64,000 nucleotides of DNA, taken from the NCBI RefSeq assembly GCF_001718795.1, contig NZ_CP013438.1, forward strand, positions 248,001 to 312,000, written 5' to 3'. This DNA is from Burkholderia latens. Lineage in GTDB: Bacteria > Pseudomonadota > Gammaproteobacteria > Burkholderiales > Burkholderiaceae. The position numbers were made by a program, and so were the translations under genes. Positions within the stretch are counted from its first letter, which is position 1; each line of letters opens with the position of its first letter. Positions 24,801 through 33,585 of this stretch are shown one piece after another. The notes below the pieces were generated by a model, which saw only the letters and a list, made by a program, of their open reading frames with translations, was not told the DNA's origin and made no database searches.

Positions 24801-27800
24801 ATTCTCGCCGCACAACGCGGCATCAATGCGATCATCGCCGGCGACGTCAACAACGCGCAGGGTTTGCTGCGATCGGATGCGTCGCTGTCGTTGAAGAATG
24901 GCGGCGCGCTGTCGAACCGAAGCGGCCACATCCAGGCGGGGCAACCGGTTGCAGGCGACGCCAGCACGCTCGACATTCAATCGGCGTCGATCGACAACGC
25001 GGACGGCGCCATTGTCGACCTTGGCACGGGCAAGATGACGGTGCAAGGCGGTAGCCAGATCGCCAACAGCCACGCCGGCGGCGTCGCGGGCATGGGCGTG
25101 ATTACCGGCAACGGCGGCGTGACGATCGGCGCCGCATTGATCAGCAACACGCAAGGCGGCCAGCTCAGCGGCGCCTCGCTGAACGTTAATGCAAACACCG
25201 TCGACAACAGCGGCGGCAGCATCGGCAACGTCACGAATTCGAACGGCGACGTGAACGTGACGACGACCGGTGCGATCACGAACACCAACGGGCAGATCAG
25301 CTCGACTCACGACCTGTCGATCGCGGCGGCCACGCTGCAAGGCGGCGGCACATATAGCGCGACGCACGACGCCAACGTGAGCCTCCAAGGCGACTATACG
25401 GCTACGGCCGACACGCAGTTCAATGTAGGCCACGACCTCGGCTTCACGTTGCCCGGCACCTTCACGAACAACGCGAATCTGCAATCGGTCAACAACCTGA
25501 GCGTCAACGCGGGCAATATCGTCAACGTGGGCGCGTTGACTGCCGGCGGCCTGCTGCACACGCGATCGACCAATCTGACGAACACGGGCGCGCTCGTGGG
25601 CGCCAGCGCCTCGCTCAACGCGACGAACACGATTTCGAACCTTGGACCCGCCGCGTTGATTGGCGCATCGGACAGCAACGGCACGCTCGAAATCCTCGCG
25701 CACGACATCGAGAACCGCGACGACACGACCGTGACCGATTCGATGGCGACGACGGCCATCTTCGGCATGGGCAAGGTTGTACTGGCGGGCGGCAAGGAAG
25801 CGAGCGGCAATTACACGAACGCCGCGCTGGTCAACAACGTGTCCGCGCTGATCCAGTCCGGCGGCGACATGGAACTGCACGCCGACAAGATCACGAGCAC
25901 GCGCCGCGTGATGAAGACGTCCACCAGTCAGATCGATCCGGCATCGCTCGCGCAGTTCGGCATCAGCATGTCCGGGTGCGCGGCGTATTTCGCGGGGAAT
26001 TGCACGGGCCAGACGAGTTACGGCATCAAAGACCCTACACCGGACCAAGCGACCGAACTGATCAAACAGCCGGGCGGCATGTTCATTTCGCCGCCTCATA
26101 GCGGTCAATGGAACAGCAGCTATCAGTTCACGACCTACTATGCCGACAGCGCGACGGCGACGACCGTGACGGACATCAGCCCAGCCGCGCAGATCGTGTC
26201 GGGGGGCAAGATTGATGCTTCGTCCGTCGGCACGCTGAAAAACTACTGGAGCAACCTCGCGGCGGTCGGCGATATCGAGATACCGAGGAACTACGACGCC
26301 GACGGCTGGGCGGCGTCCGGCCAGAAATTGCCGGGTGTGTCGGTCTCTTACTCGGGGCAGTACCACTACAACAACTACGACAACTCCGAACACGACTGGC
26401 AGCTGCCGTTCGGCAATGCGCCGTTCGTGACGGGGCGTCCGGGCGGCTTTACGCAGGCGGCGCCGGCATCGATCAAGGACTATAAGCTGCCCGGCTACTT
26501 CTCGACGATAAGTTCGAACGGCACGATTTCCGGCACGGGCATGAGCGTCAGCAACACGGCGGGCAATGCATCGATTCCGTCGCTCGGCTTGCTGCCGGGG
26601 CAGTCCGTGCCGGGTCTCACACCGACCAATTTGAGCGGTAATGCGAGCGGCGTGAGCTCGGGCGCGTCGTCGGTGCACGGCGGTCCGCCGGTGCCGGTCG
26701 ATCCGATCATCGCCAGTGCGACAGCACTGAATGTACTGAACAACCTCACGATTGCGCAGGGCGGGCTGTACCGGCCGACTACCGCGCCGAATGCGAACTA
26801 CGTGATCGAGACGAACCCGGCGTTCACGAACCAGAAGAATTTCATTTCGAGCGACTACTTCTTCGGGCAGCTCGGCGTCGACCTCACGCACATTCCGAAG
26901 CGCCTCGGCGACGGCTTCTACGAGCAGCAGCTGGTGCGCAACGAAATCACGTCACTGACCGGCAAGGCGGTGCTCGGGCCGTATGCAGACTTGCAGTCGA
27001 TGTATCAATCGCTGATGACGGCGGGGGCGGAGCTGTCGAAGTCGCTCGATCTGCCGATGGGCGCGAGCCTGTCGGCCGACCAGGTGTCGAAGCTGACCGG
27101 CAACGTGATCATGATGGAAACGCGCGTGGTCGACGGCCAGTCGGTGCTCGTGCCGGTCGTGTATCTCGCGCAGGCGAACCAGCAGAATATCAACGGACCG
27201 CTGATCACCGCGACGAATATCGATTTCCAGAACGCGCAGTCGTTCACGAACAGCGGCACGATTAAGGCGGACAACACGCTGGCCATTCAGGGCAAGCAGA
27301 TCGACAACGCGTTCGGCGCGCTGCAAAGCGGCGGGCTGATGTCGCTGAAGACCGAGAACAACATCGACCTGACGTCGGCGAATGTGAAGGCCGGCAGTCT
27401 GCAACTGGATGCCGGGAAAGACTTGATTCTCGATACGGCGACGAAGACGAACACGCGCGTGAGCCGCGATGGTGCGACGAGTGTGGTGACGACGCTCGGG
27501 CCGACTGCCAAACTCGACGTCGCGGGCGATGCTTCGATCACGACAGGCGGCAACTTCCGGCAGAACGGCGGGAACCTGTCGGTCGGCGGCAATCTCGGGA
27601 TGAACGTCAGCGGTAACTGGGATCTCGGTGCGGCCCAGACGGGCGAGCACAAGATCGTGCAGCGCGCGAACGGCGTGTCGAATACCGACATCAACAAGGC
27701 CACCGGCAGCTCGGTGACGGTCGGTGGACAGTCGAGCATCGGCGTCGGCGGAGACCTGACGGCCAAGGGCGCGCAGATCGACCTCGGCCAGGGCGGTACG

Positions 27801-30800
27801 ATCGCCGCGAAGGGCAATGTGACGCTCGGCGCGGTGATCACGACGTCGACGGTGAACAGCAACAGTTCGGGCAGCGACAGTCGCGGCAGTTCCGCGGATA
27901 CGCAGCACAGGTTGGATCAGGCGTTGACCGGGACGGCACTCAAGGGCGGCGACACCGTCAATATCGTGTCGGGCAAGGATATAACGCTCTCCGGCAGTGC
28001 GATCAGCCTCGACAAGGGCAATGCGAACCTGGTGGCGGCCGGTGACGTGAATGTCGGCGCGGCAACGGAGACGCACGAGCTCAACTCGCACGAAACGCAT
28101 AGCCATAGCAATGTCGTGAGCGGGGCGAAGGTCGCGAGCGGGATCGATCAGACCGCGGCCTACAGCCAGAGCAGCACGATTTCGGCAGATGGCGTGACGA
28201 TCAAGAGCGGTCGCGACGTCAACGTGACGGGCAGTAATGTCGTCGGGACAAACGATGTCTCGCTGTCGGCCGCACGGGACGTGAACATCAAGACCTCGCA
28301 GGACACGATTCAATCGTCGACCTATTACGACAAGAAGGAAACCGGCCTCATGTCGAACGGCGGACTGTCGATATCCGTCGGCTCTCGTTCGAACTCGGAC
28401 AAGCAGCAGTCTTCGTCGGTCACGAACAACGGCAGTGCAATTGGCGCGCTGAACGGCAACCTTAGCGTGAGCGCGGGCAACGATCTGCATGCGACCGGCA
28501 GCATCCTGCATGCCGGCAACGACGTCGATCTTTCCGGCAAGGCCGTGAAGATCGACGCCGCGACGGATACATCCAGCTTCGCAGAGCAGCAGCAGTTCCG
28601 TCAGGCGGGTGTGACTGTAGGTGTGACCAATCCGGTCCTGGCGGCAGTGCAGACGGGACGGCAGATGGCGAATGCGGCGCAAAGCGTCGGTGGGGATCCG
28701 CGCCTGATCGCGCTGGCTGCGGCCACGACGGGCCTTGCGGCGAAGAACACGTATGACTCGCTGAAGCAGATGGGCGGCGATCCGCTGACGGCGGCGAAGA
28801 GCGTCGGCATCAACGTATCGGTTGGCGCGAGTAAGAGCGACAGCCAGATGCATGCGAAGTCGAGCACTGCAGTGGGTAGCACCGTATCGGCCGGACACAA
28901 CGTGACGATCGTTGCCGCTGGTGCCGGCAAGGACAGCAATATCGACGTGATCGGCAGCACGATTTCGGCAGGCAACAACGCGAAGCTGGCCGCCGACGGC
29001 AATCTGAACCTGCAGGCTGCGGAAAACACGAGTAGCCAGCGCAGTACGAACAGCGGATCGAGTGCGTCGGTGGGCGTGTCGCTCACCGTCGGTGCGAAGA
29101 CGGGTGTGGCATTGACCGCAGGCGTCGCGGGAGATCGCGGTCGCGCGGATGGCGATTCGTCGACGTGGATGAACACGCACGTCACGGCTGGCAATCAACT
29201 CGCGATTCAATCCAGCGGAGACACGAACCTGAAGGGTGCGGTCGCATCAGGCAAGCAGGTGATCGCCGACGTGGGCGGCAATCTGAATATCGAAAGCCTG
29301 CAGGACAAGGACCGCTACGATTCGAAGCAACAGAATGCGGGCGTGTCGGTCAGCGCTTGTCCGCCGCCATGCGTGTCTAGCGTGGCGGGCAGCATCGGCC
29401 AGACGAAGATGAACAGCGATTACGCGAGCGTGATCGAGCAATCGGGAATCAAGGCGGGTGACGGCGGCTTCCAGATCGACGTGAAGGGCAACACCGATCT
29501 CAAGGGCGGCGTGATCGCGAGCAGCGACAAGGGGGTGCAGGCCGGCGTCAACAGTTTGACGACTGCCACGCTCACCCATAGCGACATCGAGAACCACGCA
29601 TCGTACGACGCGTCGTCGATCGGGTTGTCGGGCGGTTACGGCGGCACGATCGGCAAGGATCAGAAAGGCACTGCGAATAACGTCAATCCGGTGCCGGGGA
29701 CCAGTGTGCCGAAGGGTGATGGCGGACTGCAGGTAGCGCCGCCGGTGGCGCTCAGCGCGTCGGGCGATGCGAATTCGACTACGAAGAGCGGTATCAGCGG
29801 CGGCGCGATCGCGATCACCGATGGCGCGAAGCAGCAGCAGTTGACGGGCGAGAGTGCCACTGAAGCGGCCGCGAACATCAATCGCGATACGTCGAACACC
29901 GGCGGTGCACTTGCGCCGATCTTCGACAAGGAGAAGATTCAGGCCGGGTTCGACATTACGAGCCAGTTCATCAATCAGGTGGGGACGTTCGTAGCGAATC
30001 GCGCGGCCGAAGCGGATGCTGCGAAGGCTGCGGCGAACAACTCGAAACTGACGTCGGCGGAGCGCGCGGCCGCCCAGCAACGCGCCGATCAACTGAACGC
30101 GAACTGGGGGCCGAACGGCACATATCGTCAGGTGCTGACAGCCTTGTCGGTGGCAGCGGGTGGCAACGTGACGGGCGGTGTCGGCCAATTTGCGCAGAAT
30201 GCAACGGTGGCATACGTGCAACAGCTTGGCGCGAATCAGGTCAAGCAAATCGCCAATAGCCTCGGTAGCGAAGAAGCGCGCGCGGCACTTCACGCGATTG
30301 TCGGATGTGCGGGTGCGGCTGCGAGCAGCCAGAGTTGCGGTGCGGGCGCGATGGGCGCGGCGACCAGCTCCGTGCTCGGTAGTCTGCTCGCGCCGTCGAC
30401 GAATCTGTCGGCGTCGGAGCGCGGGGCGCGCGACAATCTGGTAAGCAGCCTGGTTGCTGGCGTTGCAGCGGTGTCGGGTCAGAATGTGGCGACCGCGGCT
30501 GGAGCGGGCAAGATTGAGGTCGAGAATAATCAGGTCTCGCCGATGGCGCCGGTTCCGGGCTGGCTCGCTGGATTCAAGCTGCCAGGGTATAAGGGCGAGA
30601 CAGCGGGCAAGGGCGATGGTGTGATCGCCGATCCCGCCACGGAGCTCGATTCAACGATCAAGCCGACCGGATCGTTGATCTATCCGATACCGGACGCGAA
30701 GACAGTCGGTGACTGGATTACGGCGATTATTCCGGATCAGGCGAAGGGGCTGGTTGACTATATCCTTCATTCGAATGGACCATCATCATCGAATAAGGAA

Positions 30801-31223
30801 GGACTGAATTTCGACACGAAAGTTGACGCCAAGGATGGGGGGTATGTAGATGTCGAGTTATCCGCCAGACAGAAGTTTGATAAAAATGGTTTTGTTGTTG
30901 ATAGCAAGTTTGCGCAAAGCGATCTGATTGGTCGTTACTCTCCAGATGGGAATTTTCACATAGACTGGTACGGGACTACGGTGTCTGGGCGAGGTGTGGG
31001 AACAGATATGATTTCCAAGGCGATAGAATCCGTCGGGGTAGAAAATGTGAAAACTGTGTCTGCTCAGCTGGGTAATGTAAACCGGGATGTCTACAATTCC
31101 GCAGCCTCTTCTGGGCTTTCGTCGATTCAAGCAGTTTGGGCTACTCCACTAGGAAAGTCGATGAGCTATCTCGGATTTAGAGGTGTTGAGGTCAATGGGT
31201 ATAACGTTAAATTCTATAGGTAG
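21891..31223 (+). CDS. cdiA: Contact-dependent inhibition / filamentous haemagglutinin-type exoprotein CdiA
   Basis: Giant surface protein of 3110 residues. It begins with an extended signal peptide region (MNRNTYRLLFSGLRGMVVAV), then a hydrophobic signal core (to about 65), then the TPS domain for CdiB-dependent secretion (about 70-330, with ANPSGIFVDGGGFLNTSRA). Degenerate 20-residue haemagglutinin repeats rich in Asn, Gly and Ser run to about 1250. A non-repetitive Tyr-rich section (about 1330-1750) would sit at the fibre tip, followed by FHA-2-type repeats and a pretoxin region (about 2640-2880). The VENN motif is at 2877-2880 (30519-30530), so the delivered toxin is the last 230 residues. 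Toxin GC is much lower than the rest, as expected for exchanged CTs. No cdiB gene is in the window. Confidence 0.93.
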   Translation: MNRNTYRLLFSGLRGMVVAVEETATAEGKSATGEARARRRSSTSGARVVMAGVAALGMLPTLSGAQIVPTPGTSTQVIRTPNGLPQVNVARPSSAGVSINTYNQFDVQRPGAILNNSATMVQTQQAGWINGNPNYGPGQAARIIVNQVNSPNPSQIRGALEIAGARAELVIANPSGIFVDGGGFLNTSRATLTTGVPYYGADGSLAGYKVNRGLVTVAGAGLNAANIDQVDLIARAVQVNAAVYAKNLNVIAGAAQVNHDTLATTPIAGDGSAPSVAIDVSQLGGMYSDRIFLASNEFGVGVGNAGTIAAQAGDLTLQSNGRLVLTGKTTASGNLAMSAAGGIENNGTTYAQQSLSANTTADLANTGTLAAQRNTTVSAGSINSTGTFGAGVNNDSSVTHSGELKVTTSGALIATGHTVVGGNATLTGASVNLAGSQTAANGNLSLSATAGDVNLSNATTSAHGAIQANASGTVINDHGKLSSGGSTTLTGGNLSNQSGKVSSQGPLSVNVAGQIANQSGELISESTTDLRGGAIANNEGTIQSAAGMTVAGSLLDNTAGRIASLNGDGLSVTASGQLTNVTGTTANGAQGGVIGGNGDVSVQGANVVNRGAITSNTNLRVSGQSVDNSGGALRAAQNLAIDAGARVTNNGGSIVGRTTTVSATTVDNSAGAMQADQVSLNVADLVNRGGAITQNGAGPMAVNVSRTLDNSNGGTLQTNSTNLTLAPAALVNDGGTITHAGNGTLTLGNGSGSVSNVGGSIASNGRVVAQPGALNNTLGSINAPNGLTATVAGTLNNASGKLLSNTDLSVTSGVLANDGGQIDASTDATIHTGSMTNQGGSIVAPNLSVTADATLDNSGGKLEANQLALAAANLVNHGGTITQYGASSMGINVSGTLDNSAAGVIQTNATDLTLKPAELNNVGGTITHAGTGTLTIAPGNGASALNNASGTIVTKGQAIVDAASWNNASGILAAQRGINAIIAGDVNNAQGLLRSDASLSLKNGGALSNRSGHIQAGQPVAGDASTLDIQSASIDNADGAIVDLGTGKMTVQGGSQIANSHAGGVAGMGVITGNGGVTIGAALISNTQGGQLSGASLNVNANTVDNSGGSIGNVTNSNGDVNVTTTGAITNTNGQISSTHDLSIAAATLQGGGTYSATHDANVSLQGDYTATADTQFNVGHDLGFTLPGTFTNNANLQSVNNLSVNAGNIVNVGALTAGGLLHTRSTNLTNTGALVGASASLNATNTISNLGPAALIGASDSNGTLEILAHDIENRDDTTVTDSMATTAIFGMGKVVLAGGKEASGNYTNAALVNNVSALIQSGGDMELHADKITSTRRVMKTSTSQIDPASLAQFGISMSGCAAYFAGNCTGQTSYGIKDPTPDQATELIKQPGGMFISPPHSGQWNSSYQFTTYYADSATATTVTDISPAAQIVSGGKIDASSVGTLKNYWSNLAAVGDIEIPRNYDADGWAASGQKLPGVSVSYSGQYHYNNYDNSEHDWQLPFGNAPFVTGRPGGFTQAAPASIKDYKLPGYFSTISSNGTISGTGMSVSNTAGNASIPSLGLLPGQSVPGLTPTNLSGNASGVSSGASSVHGGPPVPVDPIIASATALNVLNNLTIAQGGLYRPTTAPNANYVIETNPAFTNQKNFISSDYFFGQLGVDLTHIPKRLGDGFYEQQLVRNEITSLTGKAVLGPYADLQSMYQSLMTAGAELSKSLDLPMGASLSADQVSKLTGNVIMMETRVVDGQSVLVPVVYLAQANQQNINGPLITATNIDFQNAQSFTNSGTIKADNTLAIQGKQIDNAFGALQSGGLMSLKTENNIDLTSANVKAGSLQLDAGKDLILDTATKTNTRVSRDGATSVVTTLGPTAKLDVAGDASITTGGNFRQNGGNLSVGGNLGMNVSGNWDLGAAQTGEHKIVQRANGVSNTDINKATGSSVTVGGQSSIGVGGDLTAKGAQIDLGQGGTIAAKGNVTLGAVITTSTVNSNSSGSDSRGSSADTQHRLDQALTGTALKGGDTVNIVSGKDITLSGSAISLDKGNANLVAAGDVNVGAATETHELNSHETHSHSNVVSGAKVASGIDQTAAYSQSSTISADGVTIKSGRDVNVTGSNVVGTNDVSLSAARDVNIKTSQDTIQSSTYYDKKETGLMSNGGLSISVGSRSNSDKQQSSSVTNNGSAIGALNGNLSVSAGNDLHATGSILHAGNDVDLSGKAVKIDAATDTSSFAEQQQFRQAGVTVGVTNPVLAAVQTGRQMANAAQSVGGDPRLIALAAATTGLAAKNTYDSLKQMGGDPLTAAKSVGINVSVGASKSDSQMHAKSSTAVGSTVSAGHNVTIVAAGAGKDSNIDVIGSTISAGNNAKLAADGNLNLQAAENTSSQRSTNSGSSASVGVSLTVGAKTGVALTAGVAGDRGRADGDSSTWMNTHVTAGNQLAIQSSGDTNLKGAVASGKQVIADVGGNLNIESLQDKDRYDSKQQNAGVSVSACPPPCVSSVAGSIGQTKMNSDYASVIEQSGIKAGDGGFQIDVKGNTDLKGGVIASSDKGVQAGVNSLTTATLTHSDIENHASYDASSIGLSGGYGGTIGKDQKGTANNVNPVPGTSVPKGDGGLQVAPPVALSASGDANSTTKSGISGGAIAITDGAKQQQLTGESATEAAANINRDTSNTGGALAPIFDKEKIQAGFDITSQFINQVGTFVANRAAEADAAKAAANNSKLTSAERAAAQQRADQLNANWGPNGTYRQVLTALSVAAGGNVTGGVGQFAQNATVAYVQQLGANQVKQIANSLGSEEARAALHAIVGCAGAAASSQSCGAGAMGAATSSVLGSLLAPSTNLSASERGARDNLVSSLVAGVAAVSGQNVATAAGAGKIEVENNQVSPMAPVPGWLAGFKLPGYKGETAGKGDGVIADPATELDSTIKPTGSLIYPIPDAKTVGDWITAIIPDQAKGLVDYILHSNGPSSSNKEGLNFDTKVDAKDGGYVDVELSARQKFDKNGFVVDSKFAQSDLIGRYSPDGNFHIDWYGTTVSGRGVGTDMISKAIESVGVENVKTVSAQLGNVNRDVYNSAASSGLSSIQAVWATPLGKSMSYLGFRGVEVNGYNVKFYR
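29787..29999 (+). repeat. 213-bp direct repeat, copy 1 (inside cdiA)
   Basis: Encodes the pretoxin stretch starting SGISGGAIAITDGAKQQQLT. Copy 2 at 31645-31857 has the same length with only a handful of differences. Homologous recombination between the copies would replace the cdiA toxin end and delete its immunity gene. Confidence 0.9.
30519..31223 (+). other. CdiA-CT toxin region (VENN to stop)
   Basis: From VENN onward the sequence departs from the conserved cdiA body. A first part (about 2881-2980) holds a short Pro/Gly linker and a hydrophobic entry-type segment. The last 80 residues contain GRGVGTDMISKAIESVG (3033 onward), then VKTVSAQLG, NVNRDVYN, and YLGF. In order and spacing this resembles the GNAT acetyltransferase core (R-x-x-G-x-G loop, strand 5, N-x-x-A-x-x-x-Y, G-F). 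I do not recognise a named toxin family. The acetyltransferase link is a pattern-based inference. Confidence 0.45.
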
Positions 31224-31229
31224 ACAATC

Positions 31230-31562
31230 ATGGGCAAGGTTGAAATTATAAGGTCAATGCTACGTGCCGGAAGGGCGAAGGATATGTTGGATTTCGTTGA
31301 GGGCGAATCGCGTTATCTTTCGGCGGCGTCTGGCGGCGTTCCACAAGATCCTGAACTCAAGCGAATTTGGATTATGGTGGTGCATCACCTGCGTTTTTTG
31401 GCGGAATTTGGGGGCGATGTGTTGGTTCAAACTTCTGGTGGGCGGGTGTATAGATCATATCCTGAGGAATTTGATAAGTGGTTAAGCGCGGGTGCGCCTG
31501 GAATTTCAGAAATTGATATTAAAAGGTACGTAGAGGAAAATCCTTTTGATGAGGGTGAATAG
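31230..31562 (+). CDS. cdiI: CDI immunity protein
   Basis: Protein of 110 residues starting six bases after the cdiA stop, the standard place for an immunity gene. It is soluble, acidic at the C-terminus (KRYVEENPFDEGE), and has no signal peptide, so it would bind the toxin in the cytoplasm. GC content is low, like the adjoining toxin. TAGG overlapping the cdiA end is the likely ribosome site, giving translational coupling. The family is not recognised; the assignment rests on position. A cytoplasmic partner agrees with a toxin acting on a cytoplasmic target. Confidence 0.8.
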   Translation: MGKVEIIRSMLRAGRAKDMLDFVEGESRYLSAASGGVPQDPELKRIWIMVVHHLRFLAEFGGDVLVQTSGGRVYRSYPEEFDKWLSAGAPGISEIDIKRYVEENPFDEGE

Positions 31563-31644
31563 GATAATAGATGAGATGAGTGGCCGTGGAGTACCTTGCC
31601 GTAGAGGATCGTTTTAAGACCATGTAGGTATTTTCGGGATCGCT

Positions 31645-31857
31645 AGCGGTATCAGCGGCGGTGCGATCGCGATCACCGACGACGCGAAGCAGCAGCAGTT
31701 GACGGGCGAGACTGCCGCTGAAGCGGTCGCAAACATCAATCGCGATACGTCGAACACCGGCGGTGCACTTGCGCCGATCTTCGACAAGGAGAAGATTCAG
31801 GCCGGGTTCGACATTACGAGCCAGTTCATCAATCAGGTGGGGACGTTCGTAGCGAAT
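31645..31857 (+). repeat. 213-bp direct repeat, copy 2 (head of the orphan toxin module)
   Basis: Near-identical to 29787-29999. It begins abruptly after 80 bases of AT-rich linker behind cdiI and opens the orphan module, as expected for a displaced cdiA end kept as a recombination donor. Confidence 0.9.
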
Positions 31858-33006
31858 AAGACCAGCGAGATTGATCGGCTCAAACAAGCGGCGAATGACC
31901 CAAACGCGAAGGACGCGAACGGTAATCCGCTGACGGATATGCAGCGTCAACAAATGCTGGCGCAGGCGAACGATATCGAACGGACTTGGGGGCCGGGCAA
32001 GCCGGGGCGTCAGATATTGACTGCGTTGACAGTGGCAGCCGGTGGGAATGTGACCGGTGGTGCTGGTCAGTTTGCGGCGAATGCCGCGATTGGCTACGTG
32101 CAGAGTCTCGGGGCGAACAAGGTCAAGGAACTGGCAGATTCATTCGGTCAGGGGACGCCACAAGCTGAATCGGCCCGAGCGGCGTTGCATACGATCGTGG
32201 GATGTGCAGGAGCTGCGGCGGGAGGTCAGGGATGCGGTTCGGATGCGATGGGTGCGGCGGCGAGTTCGCTGATTGGTTCCGCGCTTGGATCGGCAGAAGG
32301 ATTGACGGAGCAGGAGCGGCAAGCGTGGGTCGATCTGGTGACGAGCGTCGTAGCGGGAGTTGCGGCGGTGCGCGGGCTGGATGCTGCGACGGCGGGGAAT
32401 ACAGCGAAGATCGAGGGGGAAAACAACTGGGGTGCCATTGTTGTACCTGGAGCTGGGTCGGCGATGGCTGGCGGCGCTGGGCAGCAGTACCGCAGGGTAT
32501 GGGTGGATACTTCGGGGAGCAGCGCCAGAACGGTGATGGGGTCATCGTTGATAATGCGACGGACCTTGATCCGAGCGCGAAGGCGGGGGCGATCATTACG
32601 CCGAGGGGCGGCGGGTCGGGATTCAATCTGACGGGACCGTTTACGAAATTCGACCAGTCGGATACGAACTATGTGAAGGGTGCGACTGCGGATACGGCCT
32701 CGATGGTGTCGAATACCGCAGGGTGGATCTCGTCGACTGCGGCAACCGGGGCCGCCGTGCCATCACCCTTTGCTCCAGCGTTTGGAACAATTGCCTACGG
32801 AGCGACGGTCGTAGGTATTGGCGCCGACGCCGTGTCTTAATTGGTAAGTCTTAATGCAGTCAATACACTTACGAAGGTGCTTTGGCACGGGGTGGTCAAG
32901 TGGTTGGAGATAAGATTTCTATCGCGTCGCTGATCATCAATGGCGCATCCGAAGCCATAAAAAGCAGCCATTCTCAACAACGATCGGCAACTGGGTAGGC
33001 CAGCAG
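31645..33006 (+). pseudogene. Orphan cdiA toxin module, frameshifted
   Basis: A displaced cdiA end without TPS or fibre domains. It reads as pretoxin sequence (LAPIFDKEKIQAGFDITSQF, then VAAGGNVTGGAGQFAANAAI, IVGCAGAAAG) up to KIEGENNW, where VENN has become GENN at 32416-32427. Near 32,488 the frame shifts; the continuation (MGGYFGEQRQNGDGVIVDNA to GATVVGIGADAVS) stops at 32840. Coding-like pieces follow in other frames (GALARGGQVVGDKISIASLI; then STTIGNWVGQQLNSIF). At least three frame breaks show that the toxin is inactive. It remains a possible sequence donor for cdiA by recombination across the 213-bp repeat. No ribosome site precedes the module. Confidence 0.82.
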
Positions 33007-33315
33007 TTGAATTCGATTTTCGGTCCGAGTGCGGACAAGGGAAAAAAGAGATTCATCGAAGACGGTAATTTCTCAGGCTGGCTTAGAGTTGTCCTTTTTA
33101 TAGTTGGCTTGGCCCTGGCTGCGGGGGGGCTTGGACTTGACCAAATGCCCCGATGGATCAGAGCTGGGGCGTTCCTCTTTGGCTTTGCGATGATGGCCCT
33201 TGGCGGCATTTCCAGTCGAGCACATATGCTGAAGATCAAGCCCTTCTATAACAGCTACAAAAAGGCGCGCAAGAGCTATGAAGTGAAGGCCGACAAGCCG
33301 GACAAGTCAAGGTGA
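33007..33315 (+). CDS. Small two-span membrane protein, candidate immunity protein of the orphan module
   Basis: Open frame of 102 residues with a TTG start, beginning NSIFGPSADKGKKRFIEDGN. Two hydrophobic helices are clear: about 24-43 (WLRVVLFIVGLALAAGGLGL) and about 50-68 (IRAGAFLFGFAMMALGGI), followed by a Lys-rich cytoplasmic tail (YNSYKKARKSYEVKADKPDK). The frame is open into the end of the decayed toxin, so either the real start overlaps the toxin end or the two are now fused. A membrane immunity protein would fit a pore-forming or membrane-acting toxin. It is intact while its toxin is broken, as expected if protection is still selected. Confidence 0.55.
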   Translation: MNSIFGPSADKGKKRFIEDGNFSGWLRVVLFIVGLALAAGGLGLDQMPRWIRAGAFLFGFAMMALGGISSRAHMLKIKPFYNSYKKARKSYEVKADKPDKSR

Positions 33316-33381
33316 TAATAGATTTAGTTGTTTTGAGCGAAGTGATTATTTGGATATATTTGTAGTTCGAAAATAAAAATC

Positions 33382-33585
33382 ATGATGAAAATCCGATGCC
33401 TTGGGATTACTGCCTTCACCGCGCTGATGGGCTTCATTGTGTATGTGGTGTTGAAGAACATCTTTTTAGCTGAACGACAGAGTCCGGCGTATGCCGGGCT
33501 CGGTGTTTATGCTGACGTTACAGGCCGCCGACGGCGAGGCCGTCGTTCAGCGGCGAGTCGTTGGTCGTCGCGGATGCGGTCCTGA
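33382..33585 (+). CDS. Possible small membrane or lipoprotein-like peptide
   Basis: Frame of 67 residues. The first 48 look genuine: one N-terminal hydrophobic helix (LGITAFTALMGFIVYVVL) and a short polar part (LAERQSPAYAGLGVYADVTG). The rest (RRRRGRRSAASRWSS) resembles out-of-frame GC-rich sequence, so the original gene was probably cut by the right junction of the island. No good ribosome site. It sits where some Burkholderia CDI loci have a small accessory gene (bcpO), but I see no sequence basis for that name. Confidence 0.35.
   Translation: MMKIRCLGITAFTALMGFIVYVVLKNIFLAERQSPAYAGLGVYADVTGRRRRGRRSAASRWSSRMRS

Noticed and set aside
24036..29210. Very long minus-strand open frames (951 and 752 residues) opposite cdiA
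   Set aside because: They mirror the repetitive cdiA reading frame, are Arg/His/Asp-rich without domains, and have no ribosome sites.
22000..29600. Tandem repeats in cdiA considered as a CRISPR or satellite array
   Set aside because: The repeats are degenerate, protein-level FHA repeats in frame, without constant spacers.
33382..33585. Naming the small peptide bcpO
   Set aside because: Position is suggestive, but there is no lipobox and no sequence basis for the name.
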